A stretch of 64,000 nt of DNA from CALAZP01 sp964410725 (GTDB lineage Bacteria > Bacteroidota > Bacteroidia > Chitinophagales > Saprospiraceae). Each line of letters begins with the position of its first letter. Position 1 is the stretch's first letter. Under the pieces are notes generated by a model that saw only the letters and a list, made by a program, of their open reading frames with translations, had not been told where the DNA came from and ran no database searches. Location: assembly GCA_964410725.1 (NCBI GenBank), contig CAYPID010000002.1, positions 62,001-126,000 on the forward strand, written 5' to 3'. The translations under genes and the position numbers were made by a program. Shown piece by piece: positions 17,320 to 26,693 of the stretch.

Positions 17320-18605
17320 TGAATGGCCCACTATTGGGGGTTTTAAGTTTACTTTGGTTAGGTTCTTACTATTGGTCGGATTTAATACCCTTAACTTTCA
17401 TTTTATTGGGGCTTTACTCTTTGAGAGGCTCTGTGCAAGTGATTCAGGCTTTTAGCATTATATCCCTTTTACAATTAATAAATCCCGGAATTGCTATAAT
17501 TTCTGCTAACGGCCTCAAGTGGCTAGTAATTATTTTACCTTTTCTATGGATTGTCATGCACTTTTTTGATATCCCTGTCAGAAAATCAAATGTATTCTCC
17601 TTGGCCAATATCCATCTAATTTTTAGCCTCTTTTTGCTACCCTTATCCATAATTAGCAGTTTTAATCCCACTATTTCTACACTCAAACTTTTATCTTTTA
17701 CCGCAGGTGGATTCACTATTCTAAAATCCTTTGAATTATGTGAACTCCCGTCAAAATATTGGCAATCCTGGTTTAACACCTTATTTATTTTTATTCTATT
17801 TGGAAGCATTTGTATGCTCTTGACCCCATATGGATACTTTAAAAATGGCAGAGGATTTCAAGGTATTTTTAACCACCCTCAAGTCCTTGGGGTAATGGCA
17901 GGCCTTAGTTCTATTTGGTTTTTCTCTCAAAAAAAAACTTTTGTCAAATACGCCTTTGGAGGGGTGGCATTGATTTTGGTTTTTCTTACAAAAGCGAGAA
18001 TTGGATTGATTCTTATGGTAATAAGTGCCTTGCTTTTAATTTTTATAGAAAGCATTTTGGAAAAAAGGATTCGATTGAATTCAGCAGTTAGAACCTTTAT
18101 TCTTTTTACAATAATTATTGGAATTCCAACTTTTTTGCTTTTAGAAGACAGCGCGGACTTATTGGTGAAATTTATTTTAAAAAGGACTCCTGAATCTGGT
18201 TTAATGGACTCCTTTGGAGAATCGAGAGGACAACTCATTGAAAAGTCTTTGAATAATTTTTTCCAATACCCACTCACTGGAATTGGCTTGGGAATTAATA
18301 GTGACTTCCATTTCTATAATACCCAAATATCTGGAGCGTTTGATATTCCATTTTCGGCACCTACCGAGAAAGGATTTATGCCTTCTGCTGTATTAGAAGA
18401 ATTGGGGATTTTTGGTGGGTTTATAACCCTCAGTTACTTAACCATTATATCACTAAAAAATCCTTTTAACCATTCCAATAATTATGCATGGTTATTTTTT
18501 GCATCCCTATGTATGAATCTAGGAGAATTTGTATTTTTTTCTTTTGGTGGATTAGGTTTGTTTCAATGGCTTTTAATTGCCTTTTGTTGCACTCCAGAGA
18601 AATAA
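17319..18605 (+). CDS. Wzy-like polysaccharide polymerase / O-antigen ligase-family membrane protein
   Basis: A 428-aa integral membrane protein with about ten to twelve hydrophobic segments. A large hydrophilic loop between residues about 285 and 355 carries RGQLIEKSLNNFFQYPLTGIGLG, the Wzy_C/O-antigen-ligase signature (pattern W/L..F..P..G.G). In a capsule locus with Wza and Wzc this is the likely block polymerase that joins repeat units in the periplasm. No other polymerase candidate lies in the locus. Confidence 0.75.
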   Translation: MNGPLLGVLSLLWLGSYYWSDLIPLTFILLGLYSLRGSVQVIQAFSIISLLQLINPGIAIISANGLKWLVIILPFLWIVMHFFDIPVRKSNVFSLANIHLIFSLFLLPLSIISSFNPTISTLKLLSFTAGGFTILKSFELCELPSKYWQSWFNTLFIFILFGSICMLLTPYGYFKNGRGFQGIFNHPQVLGVMAGLSSIWFFSQKKTFVKYAFGGVALILVFLTKARIGLILMVISALLLIFIESILEKRIRLNSAVRTFILFTIIIGIPTFLLLEDSADLLVKFILKRTPESGLMDSFGESRGQLIEKSLNNFFQYPLTGIGLGINSDFHFYNTQISGAFDIPFSAPTEKGFMPSAVLEELGIFGGFITLSYLTIISLKNPFNHSNNYAWLFFASLCMNLGEFVFFSFGGLGLFQWLLIAFCCTPEK

Positions 18606-18615
18606 TATATATTTG
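18583..18615 (+). promoter_or_regulatory. Bacteroidota-type promoter for manC
   Basis: TTTG (18583-18586) and TATATTTG (18608-18615) are separated by exactly 21 nt, a full match to the -33/-7 promoter of this phylum. The -7 box ends 17 nt before the manC ATG. It starts inside the last codons of the polymerase gene, so manC and the two genes after it can be transcribed separately from the main operon. Confidence 0.65.
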
Positions 18616-18632
18616 ACGAAAGATTACACAAG

Positions 18633-19706
18633 ATGTCAAATACATATGTAGCCATTATGGCTGGTGGAATTGGTTCTAGATTTTGGCCAGAAAGTAGAGC
18701 CGAAAAACCCAAACAATTCTTGGATATCTTAGGAGTTGGTAAATCCTTGATTAGACTTACCTATGAACGATTTTTAGGTATTACAGATAAAAGCCAAATT
18801 TACATCGTTACTAACGCCACCTACTTTGAATTAGTAAAGGAACATCTTCCTGAAATAAATGAGGAACAAATCATCTGCGAACCATCTCGCAATAATACCG
18901 CACCTTGTGTGGCCTATACTGCTCTCAAAATAAAAAATATTAATCCAGATGCCAATCTGATAGTGGCTCCTTCGGATCATATTATATTACAGGAAAATAA
19001 ATTTTTAGATCTAGTAAGACTGGCCCTTGATTTTTCTAATAGAAATGATGCGCTTCTTACATTGGGTATTCAACCAACCAGACCAGATACCGGCTATGGA
19101 TATATTCAATTCCAGGGCAATCAGACTATTAACCCAGTCGTAAAATTTACTGAAAAACCCCCATTGGAACTTGCTCAAAAGTTCATAGAGTCTGGAAACT
19201 ACCTCTGGAATGCGGGAATTTTCGTTTGGAGCGTTAACAGTATTTTAAATGCCTTTAAAAAGTATGCACCTGAGATTACAGATATTTTAGGAGCTGATCC
19301 TTCGGTCTATAATACTTCTAATGAGGAGGGTTTTATTCAAAAAAATTATCCATTAACTCCTAATATTTCCATAGACTTTGCCATTATGGAAAAAGCAGAG
19401 AACGTCTTTACTATTCCTGGTTCATTTGGCTGGAGCGACCTTGGAACTTGGGCATCTTTGTATTCTGAAATGCCTAAGTCAGCGGAAAATAATGTTGTAC
19501 AATCAGAAAAAATAATCCTAGAGGAAGTTAACCACTCGCTCATAAGATTACCTCATGACAAATATGCCGTAATTAAAGGATTGAATGACTTTCTTGTGAT
19601 TGACTCCAATGATGTAATTTTAATTTGGCCTAAGAGCGAAGAGCAAAATATTAAAAACGTAGTAGAGAAAGCCAAAAATACATTCCCCGACGCCAACATC
19701 TTCTAA
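18633..19706 (+). CDS. manC: Mannose-1-phosphate guanylyltransferase
   Basis: A 357-aa nucleotidyltransferase matching the short, single-domain form without the phosphomannose isomerase half. The pyrophosphorylase signature GGIGSRFWPESRAEKPKQF is at residues about 9-27. Others are CEPSRNNTAPCVAYTAL, APSDHII, KFTEKP, YLWNAGIFVW and FGWSDLGTW. It makes GDP-mannose from mannose-1-phosphate and GTP for the glycosyltransferases. It has its own promoter-like sequence immediately upstream. Confidence 0.92.
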   Translation: MSNTYVAIMAGGIGSRFWPESRAEKPKQFLDILGVGKSLIRLTYERFLGITDKSQIYIVTNATYFELVKEHLPEINEEQIICEPSRNNTAPCVAYTALKIKNINPDANLIVAPSDHIILQENKFLDLVRLALDFSNRNDALLTLGIQPTRPDTGYGYIQFQGNQTINPVVKFTEKPPLELAQKFIESGNYLWNAGIFVWSVNSILNAFKKYAPEITDILGADPSVYNTSNEEGFIQKNYPLTPNISIDFAIMEKAENVFTIPGSFGWSDLGTWASLYSEMPKSAENNVVQSEKIILEEVNHSLIRLPHDKYAVIKGLNDFLVIDSNDVILIWPKSEEQNIKNVVEKAKNTFPDANIF

Positions 19707-19713
19707 TTCAGTT

Positions 19714-20742
19714 ATAGTTTTTGTAGCTAACTCTTATTGGAATTTCTACAACTATAGAAAGGAATTAATCTGCCTTTTAATAGAAAATCAGTATCAAGTC
19801 ATCTTAGTGGCTCCCTATGATGAATATTATAACCAATTTCATTTTTTAGAAATTCAAGCCATTATTTGGAAGCACTGTATTCCTAGGTCAATTAACCCAT
19901 TGAAGGAGTTGAAATCCTTATTAAGTCTAACTACTCTTCTATTTAAAATACGCCCCACTTATATCTTTTCATTTACCATAAAAGCTAATCTATATTGTGG
20001 CTTAATCAATTTCTTGCTCCATAGTAATCACTTTCCAACCATCACTGGAATCGGTCGATATTTTATCAAACCTCTTTATGCCCTTGGCTTAAAAAAATGT
20101 AAAAAAGTAATCTTTCAAAATTATTGTGATGCAGCCCTGTTTAAAAGGGAAAAAATAACATCCGAAAAAAAAACCATCATCGTACCAGGTTCTGGCGTAA
20201 ATCCTGAAATGTTTAAACCTATCCAAAAAAACACTTTTCCTAAAACCTTTCTATTTGTTAGTAGATTACCTTATGAAAAAGGCTTAAATTATATTGGAGC
20301 AGCTTGCCAATTACTAAAAGATTCTCATCCGGATTGGTCCCTTGATTTTTTTGGATATCCCTCTACAAATTACGCTACCCTTCCCGACAATATGCATTAC
20401 AAGGGCTTCTACCAACCCATGGTGCAAATTTATCAACACTACAGTTGCTTCTTATACTGTAGTGACTACCGAGAAGGCCTACCGAAAGTAACCCTTGAAG
20501 CGCTCGCTTCTGGCACCCCACTATTGATTGCAGGGTTTTCCCTAGATTCCAGAATTATTAAACCAGGGTATAACGGTTTTAAAAAGAACTCTCTTAATCC
20601 TCGTGATATCCATCTATTAATGACTAAATGGATAGAATGTCCTGAGTCCAAAAAATTATTGATGAGAACCAATGCCAGAAAATTAGTGCTTAAAAAGTTC
20701 TCGGAAATTAAAGTTGCTCAACAATACCTAAATATTATTTGA
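19714..20742 (+). CDS. Glycosyltransferase family 4 (non-canonical start suspected)
   Basis: GT-B enzyme of about 340 aa. The C-terminal half is clear: TFLFVSRLPYEKGLNYI and the EX7E motif YREGLPKVTLEALASGTP. The first standard start is GTG at 19807, yet the frame upstream is open to about 19672 and encodes the expected first strand and helix of GT4 enzymes (VIVFVANSYWNFYNYRKEL, then ENQYQVILVAPYDEY). There is no ATG/GTG/TTG/CTG upstream; ATA at 19714 is the nearest plausible position and is used here as an estimate. Alternatives are a base error or a degenerate gene starting at 19807. Confidence 0.75.
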   Translation: MVFVANSYWNFYNYRKELICLLIENQYQVILVAPYDEYYNQFHFLEIQAIIWKHCIPRSINPLKELKSLLSLTTLLFKIRPTYIFSFTIKANLYCGLINFLLHSNHFPTITGIGRYFIKPLYALGLKKCKKVIFQNYCDAALFKREKITSEKKTIIVPGSGVNPEMFKPIQKNTFPKTFLFVSRLPYEKGLNYIGAACQLLKDSHPDWSLDFFGYPSTNYATLPDNMHYKGFYQPMVQIYQHYSCFLYCSDYREGLPKVTLEALASGTPLLIAGFSLDSRIIKPGYNGFKKNSLNPRDIHLLMTKWIECPESKKLLMRTNARKLVLKKFSEIKVAQQYLNII

Positions 20743-21893
20743 ACTTGAATGCTAAAATATTACTCATTCATTACGGATATCCTCCTCAACATACTACCGG
20801 AGGAATCAGACTGCACAAAATTTATATCCATTTGCAATCTTACTTTAAAGAAGTATATACAATACCTCATAAAAGGAGAACTATTACCTACCCCCATGCT
20901 ATTAAGGCCTACTCTATTTCTAAAATTTTAATTCACCTAAGACATAGCTTTCCCACTAATTTACTGTTTGGAAAAGATCATTTTTTTTATTTCTTAATCA
21001 CCCTTATAAAGGCTCACAAATTAATCAAGAAGGAAAAAATTTCTTATCTCTTGACCAGCTATCAACCACTTTCTGACCTACTTATTGGTTTAAGTATAAA
21101 AAAATTAAATCCACATATTTTTTGGATTGCCGATTTCAGAGATCCCTATCCTGAAGAAATCAAAGCCAAAAATATATTTCCTTGTCTCCAAAGGAAAGTC
21201 CTTCAATGGATTCAAAAACATTGTAATTTATTAACCGTAGTTTCCGAAGGACTCAAAGCGCATTTTGAAACAATGTATCAAAAAAAAATCTTCGTTCTTT
21301 ACAACGGGATGGATAGCTTGCCCCGAAACATAAAAATTCCAAAACTAAACCACGAGTTTGCCGGTTTAATCACCTATACCGGTTCTATCTACCCCCAACT
21401 CATTAATCCCCAACCTTTTTTAAATCATCTCCAAATTCTATTTCCCCATGCTCGTTTTTTCTATATAGGCAAAGACGCAGAATCATGGAGAAAATGGTTA
21501 TCTGACGAAACCGCACTTTCCACAATTCAAAATCTCAAATCCCATGCCATTTCCAAAAAAGTACAAAGGCAATCAGATATGCTTCTAGTATTTACCTGGT
21601 CTAACCCTAAAGCCAAAGGCATTTTAACCACCAAATTATTTGAATATTTAAAAGCAAATAAAACAGTGATAGTACTCATCCAAGGGGAAGAAGATTTTGA
21701 GTGGCAATGTATTGGTGAATTATTTCAAAACTGCATAATTTGCTATACTCATTCATGTTCTTTGTCTCAACTTCAAACTAAACTCTTAAAAATTTCCGAT
21801 AGGAAAATTAATTTTGATGTTCCGCTAATTTCAAAATACTTGTGGACTCAAAACACATCTGAATTGATTGCCACCATCAAAAGACTCAATTAA
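20739..21893 (+). CDS. Glycosyltransferase (GT-B fold), last gene of the locus
   Basis: A 384-aa protein. The N-terminal domain has KILLIHYGYPPQHTTGGIRLHK, then IADFRDPYPEE and LLTVVSEGLKAHFE, typical of GT4-related enzymes. The C-terminal domain has a short KLFEYLKANKTVIVLI in place of a full EX7E motif. The start is TTG at 20739 in a TTGA overlap with the preceding stop (a second TTG lies at 20745). The gene converges with the PorU-like gene, overlapping its 3' end by 8 bp. No terminator hairpin is visible between them. Confidence 0.75.
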   Translation: MNLNAKILLIHYGYPPQHTTGGIRLHKIYIHLQSYFKEVYTIPHKRRTITYPHAIKAYSISKILIHLRHSFPTNLLFGKDHFFYFLITLIKAHKLIKKEKISYLLTSYQPLSDLLIGLSIKKLNPHIFWIADFRDPYPEEIKAKNIFPCLQRKVLQWIQKHCNLLTVVSEGLKAHFETMYQKKIFVLYNGMDSLPRNIKIPKLNHEFAGLITYTGSIYPQLINPQPFLNHLQILFPHARFFYIGKDAESWRKWLSDETALSTIQNLKSHAISKKVQRQSDMLLVFTWSNPKAKGILTTKLFEYLKANKTVIVLIQGEEDFEWQCIGELFQNCIICYTHSCSLSQLQTKLLKISDRKINFDVPLISKYLWTQNTSELIATIKRLN

Positions 21894-24800
21894 GATTGAT
21901 AAGTTTGCCGGAAAACAAAAGGGTATTATTGACTTTTATGTAGTAAAAACAAACTGAGGCCATTCTACTTTCCCTATCTTCCACATTTTCGAATATTATA
22001 GGTATGATATTTTTACCCATGTGAATCCTTCCATTTTGAACCAAATCCACTTCTTTAATTAGATTTCCATGACTGTCTAATAGTCCCACAGCAAATGAAT
22101 CAGGTAATCTATCACCCCAATAGTAAAAGCTTAATCCAAAATTTTGGCTGCGAAATGGGTTTGGAAAAAAATTAATTTTTTCTACTCCAAAGGGAAGAAA
22201 AACATCCACTACGGCTGTTTTTTTTAGACTTTCCAATAGCACCCCATTTATATTTATTGGTATGATATCTATTGCATAAATCCCGTTTCTATCTACTTCA
22301 ATTGATCCATTTAATTGAATAGTCAATCCACCATCGTCGTAATTAATTTCTATGTTTTCCCATGCATCAATAATCCTCCGCTGGTGACCATTTGAATCTT
22401 TTAACTTAACTTCTACAGCCATAGCTGGATTATACTTAAAGAAAAGATGATTGTATCTGCTTTCAACTTGAATCCTAATTTTCTTTCCTGATTTAAAAGA
22501 CTGCATCGGAACCTGTTCCTCCCCATTTACGAGAAAATATACCTCTGGAAAACGATAATAAGGATGTATGGAAAACGAAACGGAATCCAAGTATCCATTC
22601 CAATCACTTACTAATTGATAATTTCCATGAGGCAGATCATCCCACAATGGGACTTGATATGATTGAAAAGAGAACGCATAAGGTAATTCGAGCTCCATAC
22701 AGGTATCTCTTTCAATACTCTCACCCAATATGGATAAACATAATTTTGATGCTGCAATAGAAGAATTACTGAACAATCCATTTAATGTAACCTCAATCGA
22801 TTGCCCCTCAACCAATGAATCCTGTTCTAAGTAAATATTATAAATATTCTCACTTCCTAGATGACCAAAGAATTCAATTTCCAAATCATTTATGGGTTCA
22901 TCCAATTGAATAGATAAATAGTTTTTTAAACCTATAGATCGGTTTAAAAGACTCGAGGAATGAAGGTTAGCAGTCGCTTCCTGCTTTTCTCCCTTTTTAT
23001 GTCCAAATAACTTTAATTCATTTATATCTCGGCTTAAATGCACACTATCCCATTTTTCAGAAGGTCCAAATAAATTAGTTTTATAAGAATAATTATCATC
23101 CAACCAATCTTCCATTCTCACAAGTGCCTCTGTTTTTTCAGCTTTATCATTCCCAACACTTTCTTCAATAACCCCCTTTCCTTTTTGATAAACTATTAAA
23201 TAAGGTACTTGCTTAGAAAGCAAAAAATCATCGATTGCTATAGCACCTTCCTGTCTAAGTATTCCCCCTAACGTTTCAAGATGATTTTCTCCTTTAGCCA
23301 TTGGTGCGTTATTGAAACTTTGCCCTTCATGATGAAAAGTAAAAAGGGAAACCACATTATTTTCTTTGATATCCTTTTCTAAAAATGATATTAATGCTGG
23401 AACTTGAAAGTTAGTTTTGGTAGCCTCAAACCTTTTGCTGTGTAATAAAAGACCTGTGGAAGCTTCTATTACCACAACATAAAAAGCAACTGGGATACCA
23501 GCATTAATTATTCTTAGACCATCTATAAATAATCTAGATCTAAACTGATTATCTTCCGTTCTTACCACTGCTTGAATCAATAGAGCAATTTCCTCAGATT
23601 GTTCTTGTGCTGGTAAGGTTTCAAATTGATTTGGGTGATTGAACAAAAAGTGGCCCTTTTTATCTTCAGAATAAAAAAAAGTTGCGGGAGAATTCTGGTT
23701 AAGTCGCCAATAATACCTTTGGTTATTGATCAATTGATTGGCATCCATCTTAATCTCTACCAAAGTTGGGGTTTGATTGACTGATTTAATGAATTTTCTG
23801 GGATGAAAAAATTGGTCGGATGTATCCAATTCCACAATATATTCACCTGGATAATTGGCTTCAAAAATCAATCCCAAAAAATCTTCACGATGAATGATAG
23901 AATGATTGAAAGGATATTTTAAATCCCCCATCCCACTGATAACGAAGACTTCCTTCAACGCCAAATTATTAACTGTGTCCACCTCCAGTATTTTATTTTC
24001 ACCTTGAATTTGTCTGCAAGTGATTAATACTAGCTCCTGATCCATAGCCATTTTTGCTGGAATTGAAAAACTCGATTGGAATTCAACTTCTCCTCCCTGT
24101 ATAATAACAGTATCCCTATTCAACTCTATTCCTGATGCATGAATGCTTAATTCAATAACGTCTTCCTGTAATCTGCCAAGATTAATTATTTTACCCTTAA
24201 TGACCATTTCATTACTTGAAGATTCTATACCAAAAGTTACCTTAGAAAAGATATAATCTGGTCCCTGTGAATTAAATAATTTAATAAAGGGATCCCCGTG
24301 AAAATTTAATTGCTGCCCCAAAATCTGAGATCCATAAAAATTACTCGCTCGGAGGGTTTGAGTGGCACTTAAAAATATTTCTCCTAAGGTTCTATTGGCC
24401 TGATTATTGGATAGTTCCCTATAAAATTGTTCCAAATAAATACTAAAACTGCTGGAATATCCATATCCCGAGGACCCAATATAACCTATAGCACCTCCTT
24501 CTTGGGCTAAAGTAAACTGTTCACTGAGGCTTTTTTTATTAGTGAAAATAGCACCAGTCTGACACCCTAAATCCATCATCAAAGGATACTTTCCATTCAT
24601 TGACAATAAGTCTGGGTTATCTAATCCAATTTCAGTTGATGTTACACCTCCATGGCCCAAAAAAACTCTAATTCCTATTCCCCTATTTAACCTATTCAAT
24701 AATTCACTATATAAATTATTGGGCCCTCCCTCCATTAAAGGCTTATTGAGGGAGGCTAATTTCATTCCCAATTTTTGGTTTAAATCTGAATGCCACGTGT

Positions 24801-26346
24801 TTTTTAGAATTGCTATATTTTCGTTCAGTTCTTCCACCGTTTTTCCACCAGCTATATGCAAAACTTCCTTTCTCCAATTAGGTGGATCCTCACCACTCAG
24901 TTTCATAGTTTCATAATCCAAAATTTTTTGCAAGTACTCAACTAATGATGTCCCATTAGTAACAGCTAACCTGGCTACCATAGACGGATTGGTTTCATTG
25001 AACTGATTCACCAATAGATAATCAGAAGCTGGAAATCCGTAAGATGGAATTATATGATCAGAATGGTCTTTGTAATCCTGTCCATAACCTTTGCCAATCA
25101 ACCAAACTATTTTGGGCATTAATTCTAGAGACTTTAACTTCCGAAAATAGTTGAATAAACCTGTATAATAATTTTTGGCTCCATATCCATATTGGTGGTA
25201 GATATTCTCGTAATTCATCCAATTAATTGAATATCCTCCCCCTGCGCTTTTCCTTCGGAATGAAATATATTCCTCCAATTTTTTAACAGCATCTGCGTTC
25301 TTCAAAATTTCCTCTGCAACAATGATTAAATATTCACTTTTCTTTAATTCCGAATCGCGAAATGTAATCTCATTCACCGTATCCAAATCTATAATCCCGA
25401 CCGGCTGAGACAAAGTTGTAAAAACCTTATCTGCTTTATGATTTTTTAAATAAAAGCCCCAACCATAATTCCCCCTTTTGGGGATATAGTATAAACTGTC
25501 CTGCCGATCCATAATTTTTATGCCTAAATCATTTGAATCGCAGGGAATAAATAACCATTCTTCATCCAAATTTATTCTAAAAGAGCCCATAGGCAGAGAA
25601 TGAACCTCACCAGTGAGTTTAAGTCCTACAACCGAAAATTTATGCTGCGGCCCCCCTTTTGATTTGATTATAATGGTTGAAGAGTTACTTAATCCACTCT
25701 GTCTATCAATTTGAAAATTAATCTCCTCATACGGTTTAAAGTTTTCCAATACGCCCATGAGTTGGTTGTTCAAATAAATTTCCAAATCATTATCGTATCC
25801 TAGATTTTTAATTCTCAAATCTATCTGCTGGACTAAAGTATCTTTTGAAATTTGGAGAGGAATCTGCTGATACGTGGTAGGCTTTAATCCCCAAGATTCG
25901 TCCTTTGAAATCAGACTATTTCTCAGTAATAGCTCAGGACCTACCGTTTCTTTGTTATAGTGTTCTCTAAATATAAAATGCTTTTCTACAAGGAATGTAG
26001 TTGAGTTGAATTCAGTAGTTTTCGCAATATCTGATTGATCTAACTTTAAATCGTTAGTTAGGAACTGAACCTGTCGAGCGTAAACTTGGGTATTATCTGT
26101 GCTATCTAAAGGAATATGTAAAAGTCGATCGCCATTATTGTTCCGAATTATGGGAAGCCGACTACCATTAAACCAGAAATCATAATAACCTGAACCCTTT
26201 AATTGATAGCTTTTCCCCAGTTCAACCTTAAAGGTTTTATAAATCTGATTTTCCTCCCACCACACTCCATAAGAAGAATCTACCTCTTGAGCAAATATCA
26301 CAATTAAAGGAGCGCAAAGCAAAATACCCAGTATCTGATACTTCAT
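21886..26346 (-). CDS. porU: PorU-like type IX secretion sortase (C25 gingipain-family) with an ILEI-like insert
   Basis: Very large secreted protein (1486 aa from the ATG at 26346, which starts the signal peptide MKYQILGILLCAPLIVIFAQ). The caspase-like C25 domain spans about residues 320-660; the catalytic dyad is visible as FLGHGG (His, near 565) and DLGCQTG (Cys, near 594). Ig-like segments follow. A segment at about 930-1055 has the layout of an ILEI/FAM3 domain: SRLFIDGLRI, VAFYVVVIEASTGLLLHSKRFE, VVSLFTF, ETLGG, PYLIVYQKGKG. The C-terminus resembles a T9SS/PorU-type end domain (FFPNPFRSQNFG). PorU removes sorting domains of T9SS clients and attaches them to A-LPS. This protein is longer than typical PorU (~1100-1300 aa), so it may be a PorU2-type paralogue. 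Confidence 0.8.
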   Translation of the reverse strand: MKYQILGILLCAPLIVIFAQEVDSSYGVWWEENQIYKTFKVELGKSYQLKGSGYYDFWFNGSRLPIIRNNNGDRLLHIPLDSTDNTQVYARQVQFLTNDLKLDQSDIAKTTEFNSTTFLVEKHFIFREHYNKETVGPELLLRNSLISKDESWGLKPTTYQQIPLQISKDTLVQQIDLRIKNLGYDNDLEIYLNNQLMGVLENFKPYEEINFQIDRQSGLSNSSTIIIKSKGGPQHKFSVVGLKLTGEVHSLPMGSFRINLDEEWLFIPCDSNDLGIKIMDRQDSLYYIPKRGNYGWGFYLKNHKADKVFTTLSQPVGIIDLDTVNEITFRDSELKKSEYLIIVAEEILKNADAVKKLEEYISFRRKSAGGGYSINWMNYENIYHQYGYGAKNYYTGLFNYFRKLKSLELMPKIVWLIGKGYGQDYKDHSDHIIPSYGFPASDYLLVNQFNETNPSMVARLAVTNGTSLVEYLQKILDYETMKLSGEDPPNWRKEVLHIAGGKTVEELNENIAILKNTWHSDLNQKLGMKLASLNKPLMEGGPNNLYSELLNRLNRGIGIRVFLGHGGVTSTEIGLDNPDLLSMNGKYPLMMDLGCQTGAIFTNKKSLSEQFTLAQEGGAIGYIGSSGYGYSSSFSIYLEQFYRELSNNQANRTLGEIFLSATQTLRASNFYGSQILGQQLNFHGDPFIKLFNSQGPDYIFSKVTFGIESSSNEMVIKGKIINLGRLQEDVIELSIHASGIELNRDTVIIQGGEVEFQSSFSIPAKMAMDQELVLITCRQIQGENKILEVDTVNNLALKEVFVISGMGDLKYPFNHSIIHREDFLGLIFEANYPGEYIVELDTSDQFFHPRKFIKSVNQTPTLVEIKMDANQLINNQRYYWRLNQNSPATFFYSEDKKGHFLFNHPNQFETLPAQEQSEEIALLIQAVVRTEDNQFRSRLFIDGLRIINAGIPVAFYVVVIEASTGLLLHSKRFEATKTNFQVPALISFLEKDIKENNVVSLFTFHHEGQSFNNAPMAKGENHLETLGGILRQEGAIAIDDFLLSKQVPYLIVYQKGKGVIEESVGNDKAEKTEALVRMEDWLDDNYSYKTNLFGPSEKWDSVHLSRDINELKLFGHKKGEKQEATANLHSSSLLNRSIGLKNYLSIQLDEPINDLEIEFFGHLGSENIYNIYLEQDSLVEGQSIEVTLNGLFSNSSIAASKLCLSILGESIERDTCMELELPYAFSFQSYQVPLWDDLPHGNYQLVSDWNGYLDSVSFSIHPYYRFPEVYFLVNGEEQVPMQSFKSGKKIRIQVESRYNHLFFKYNPAMAVEVKLKDSNGHQRRIIDAWENIEINYDDGGLTIQLNGSIEVDRNGIYAIDIIPININGVLLESLKKTAVVDVFLPFGVEKINFFPNPFRSQNFGLSFYYWGDRLPDSFAVGLLDSHGNLIKEVDLVQNGRIHMGKNIIPIIFENVEDRESRMASVCFYYIKVNNTLLFSGKLINLN

Positions 26347-26429
26347 AAAGAATTCTTTTCGATACTGACAGTCCACTTGTGATGTTCAATTCTATAATAT
26401 TTTTGACTTTAAATCAAGTCTACCATAAA

Positions 26430-26466
26430 AAAAATGCCGGATTTCAAGTTGAAACCCGGCATTTTT
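26430..26466 (-). terminator. Rho-independent terminator after the sulP-66aa unit
   Basis: On the minus strand, AATGCCGGGTTTCAA pairs with TTGAAATCCGGCATT with a single mismatch, then runs into eight Ts. It lies directly after the stop of the 66-aa gene and before the PorU-like gene, so the two are separate transcription units. The flanking A and T runs make it look bidirectional. Confidence 0.9.
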
Positions 26467-26667
26467 CTATTCATTTTTCATTTGTTCAATGGTCCGTCTA
26501 GGCCGAAACAAAATTTTCTGATAGGTATCAAAAAATCCGCTAGGCATTAATTCGGCGTTAAACAAATCTTGTTTCGTATTAAAACGATTCCCTTTTATCT
26601 CTGAGTTTTTTAAAGTTTGACTATTGGAATTAACGACTTTTCTGATTTTTGAAATTATCTTTTTCAT
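26467..26667 (-). CDS. Small basic hypothetical protein (66 aa)
   Basis: Starts ATG at 26667, 26 nt after the SulP stop, and ends just before a strong terminator, so it is probably the last gene of the sulP operon. The peptide is Lys/Arg-rich at its N-terminus (MKKIISKIRKVV), with no membrane segment, signal peptide or Cys, and a C-terminal FRPRRTIEQMKNE. No family is recognised. Its exact fit between SulP and the terminator supports a real gene. Confidence 0.6.
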   Translation of the reverse strand: MKKIISKIRKVVNSNSQTLKNSEIKGNRFNTKQDLFNAELMPSGFFDTYQKILFRPRRTIEQMKNE

Positions 26668-26693
26668 TTGGTTCGTTTTATTAGATTCAAGAA

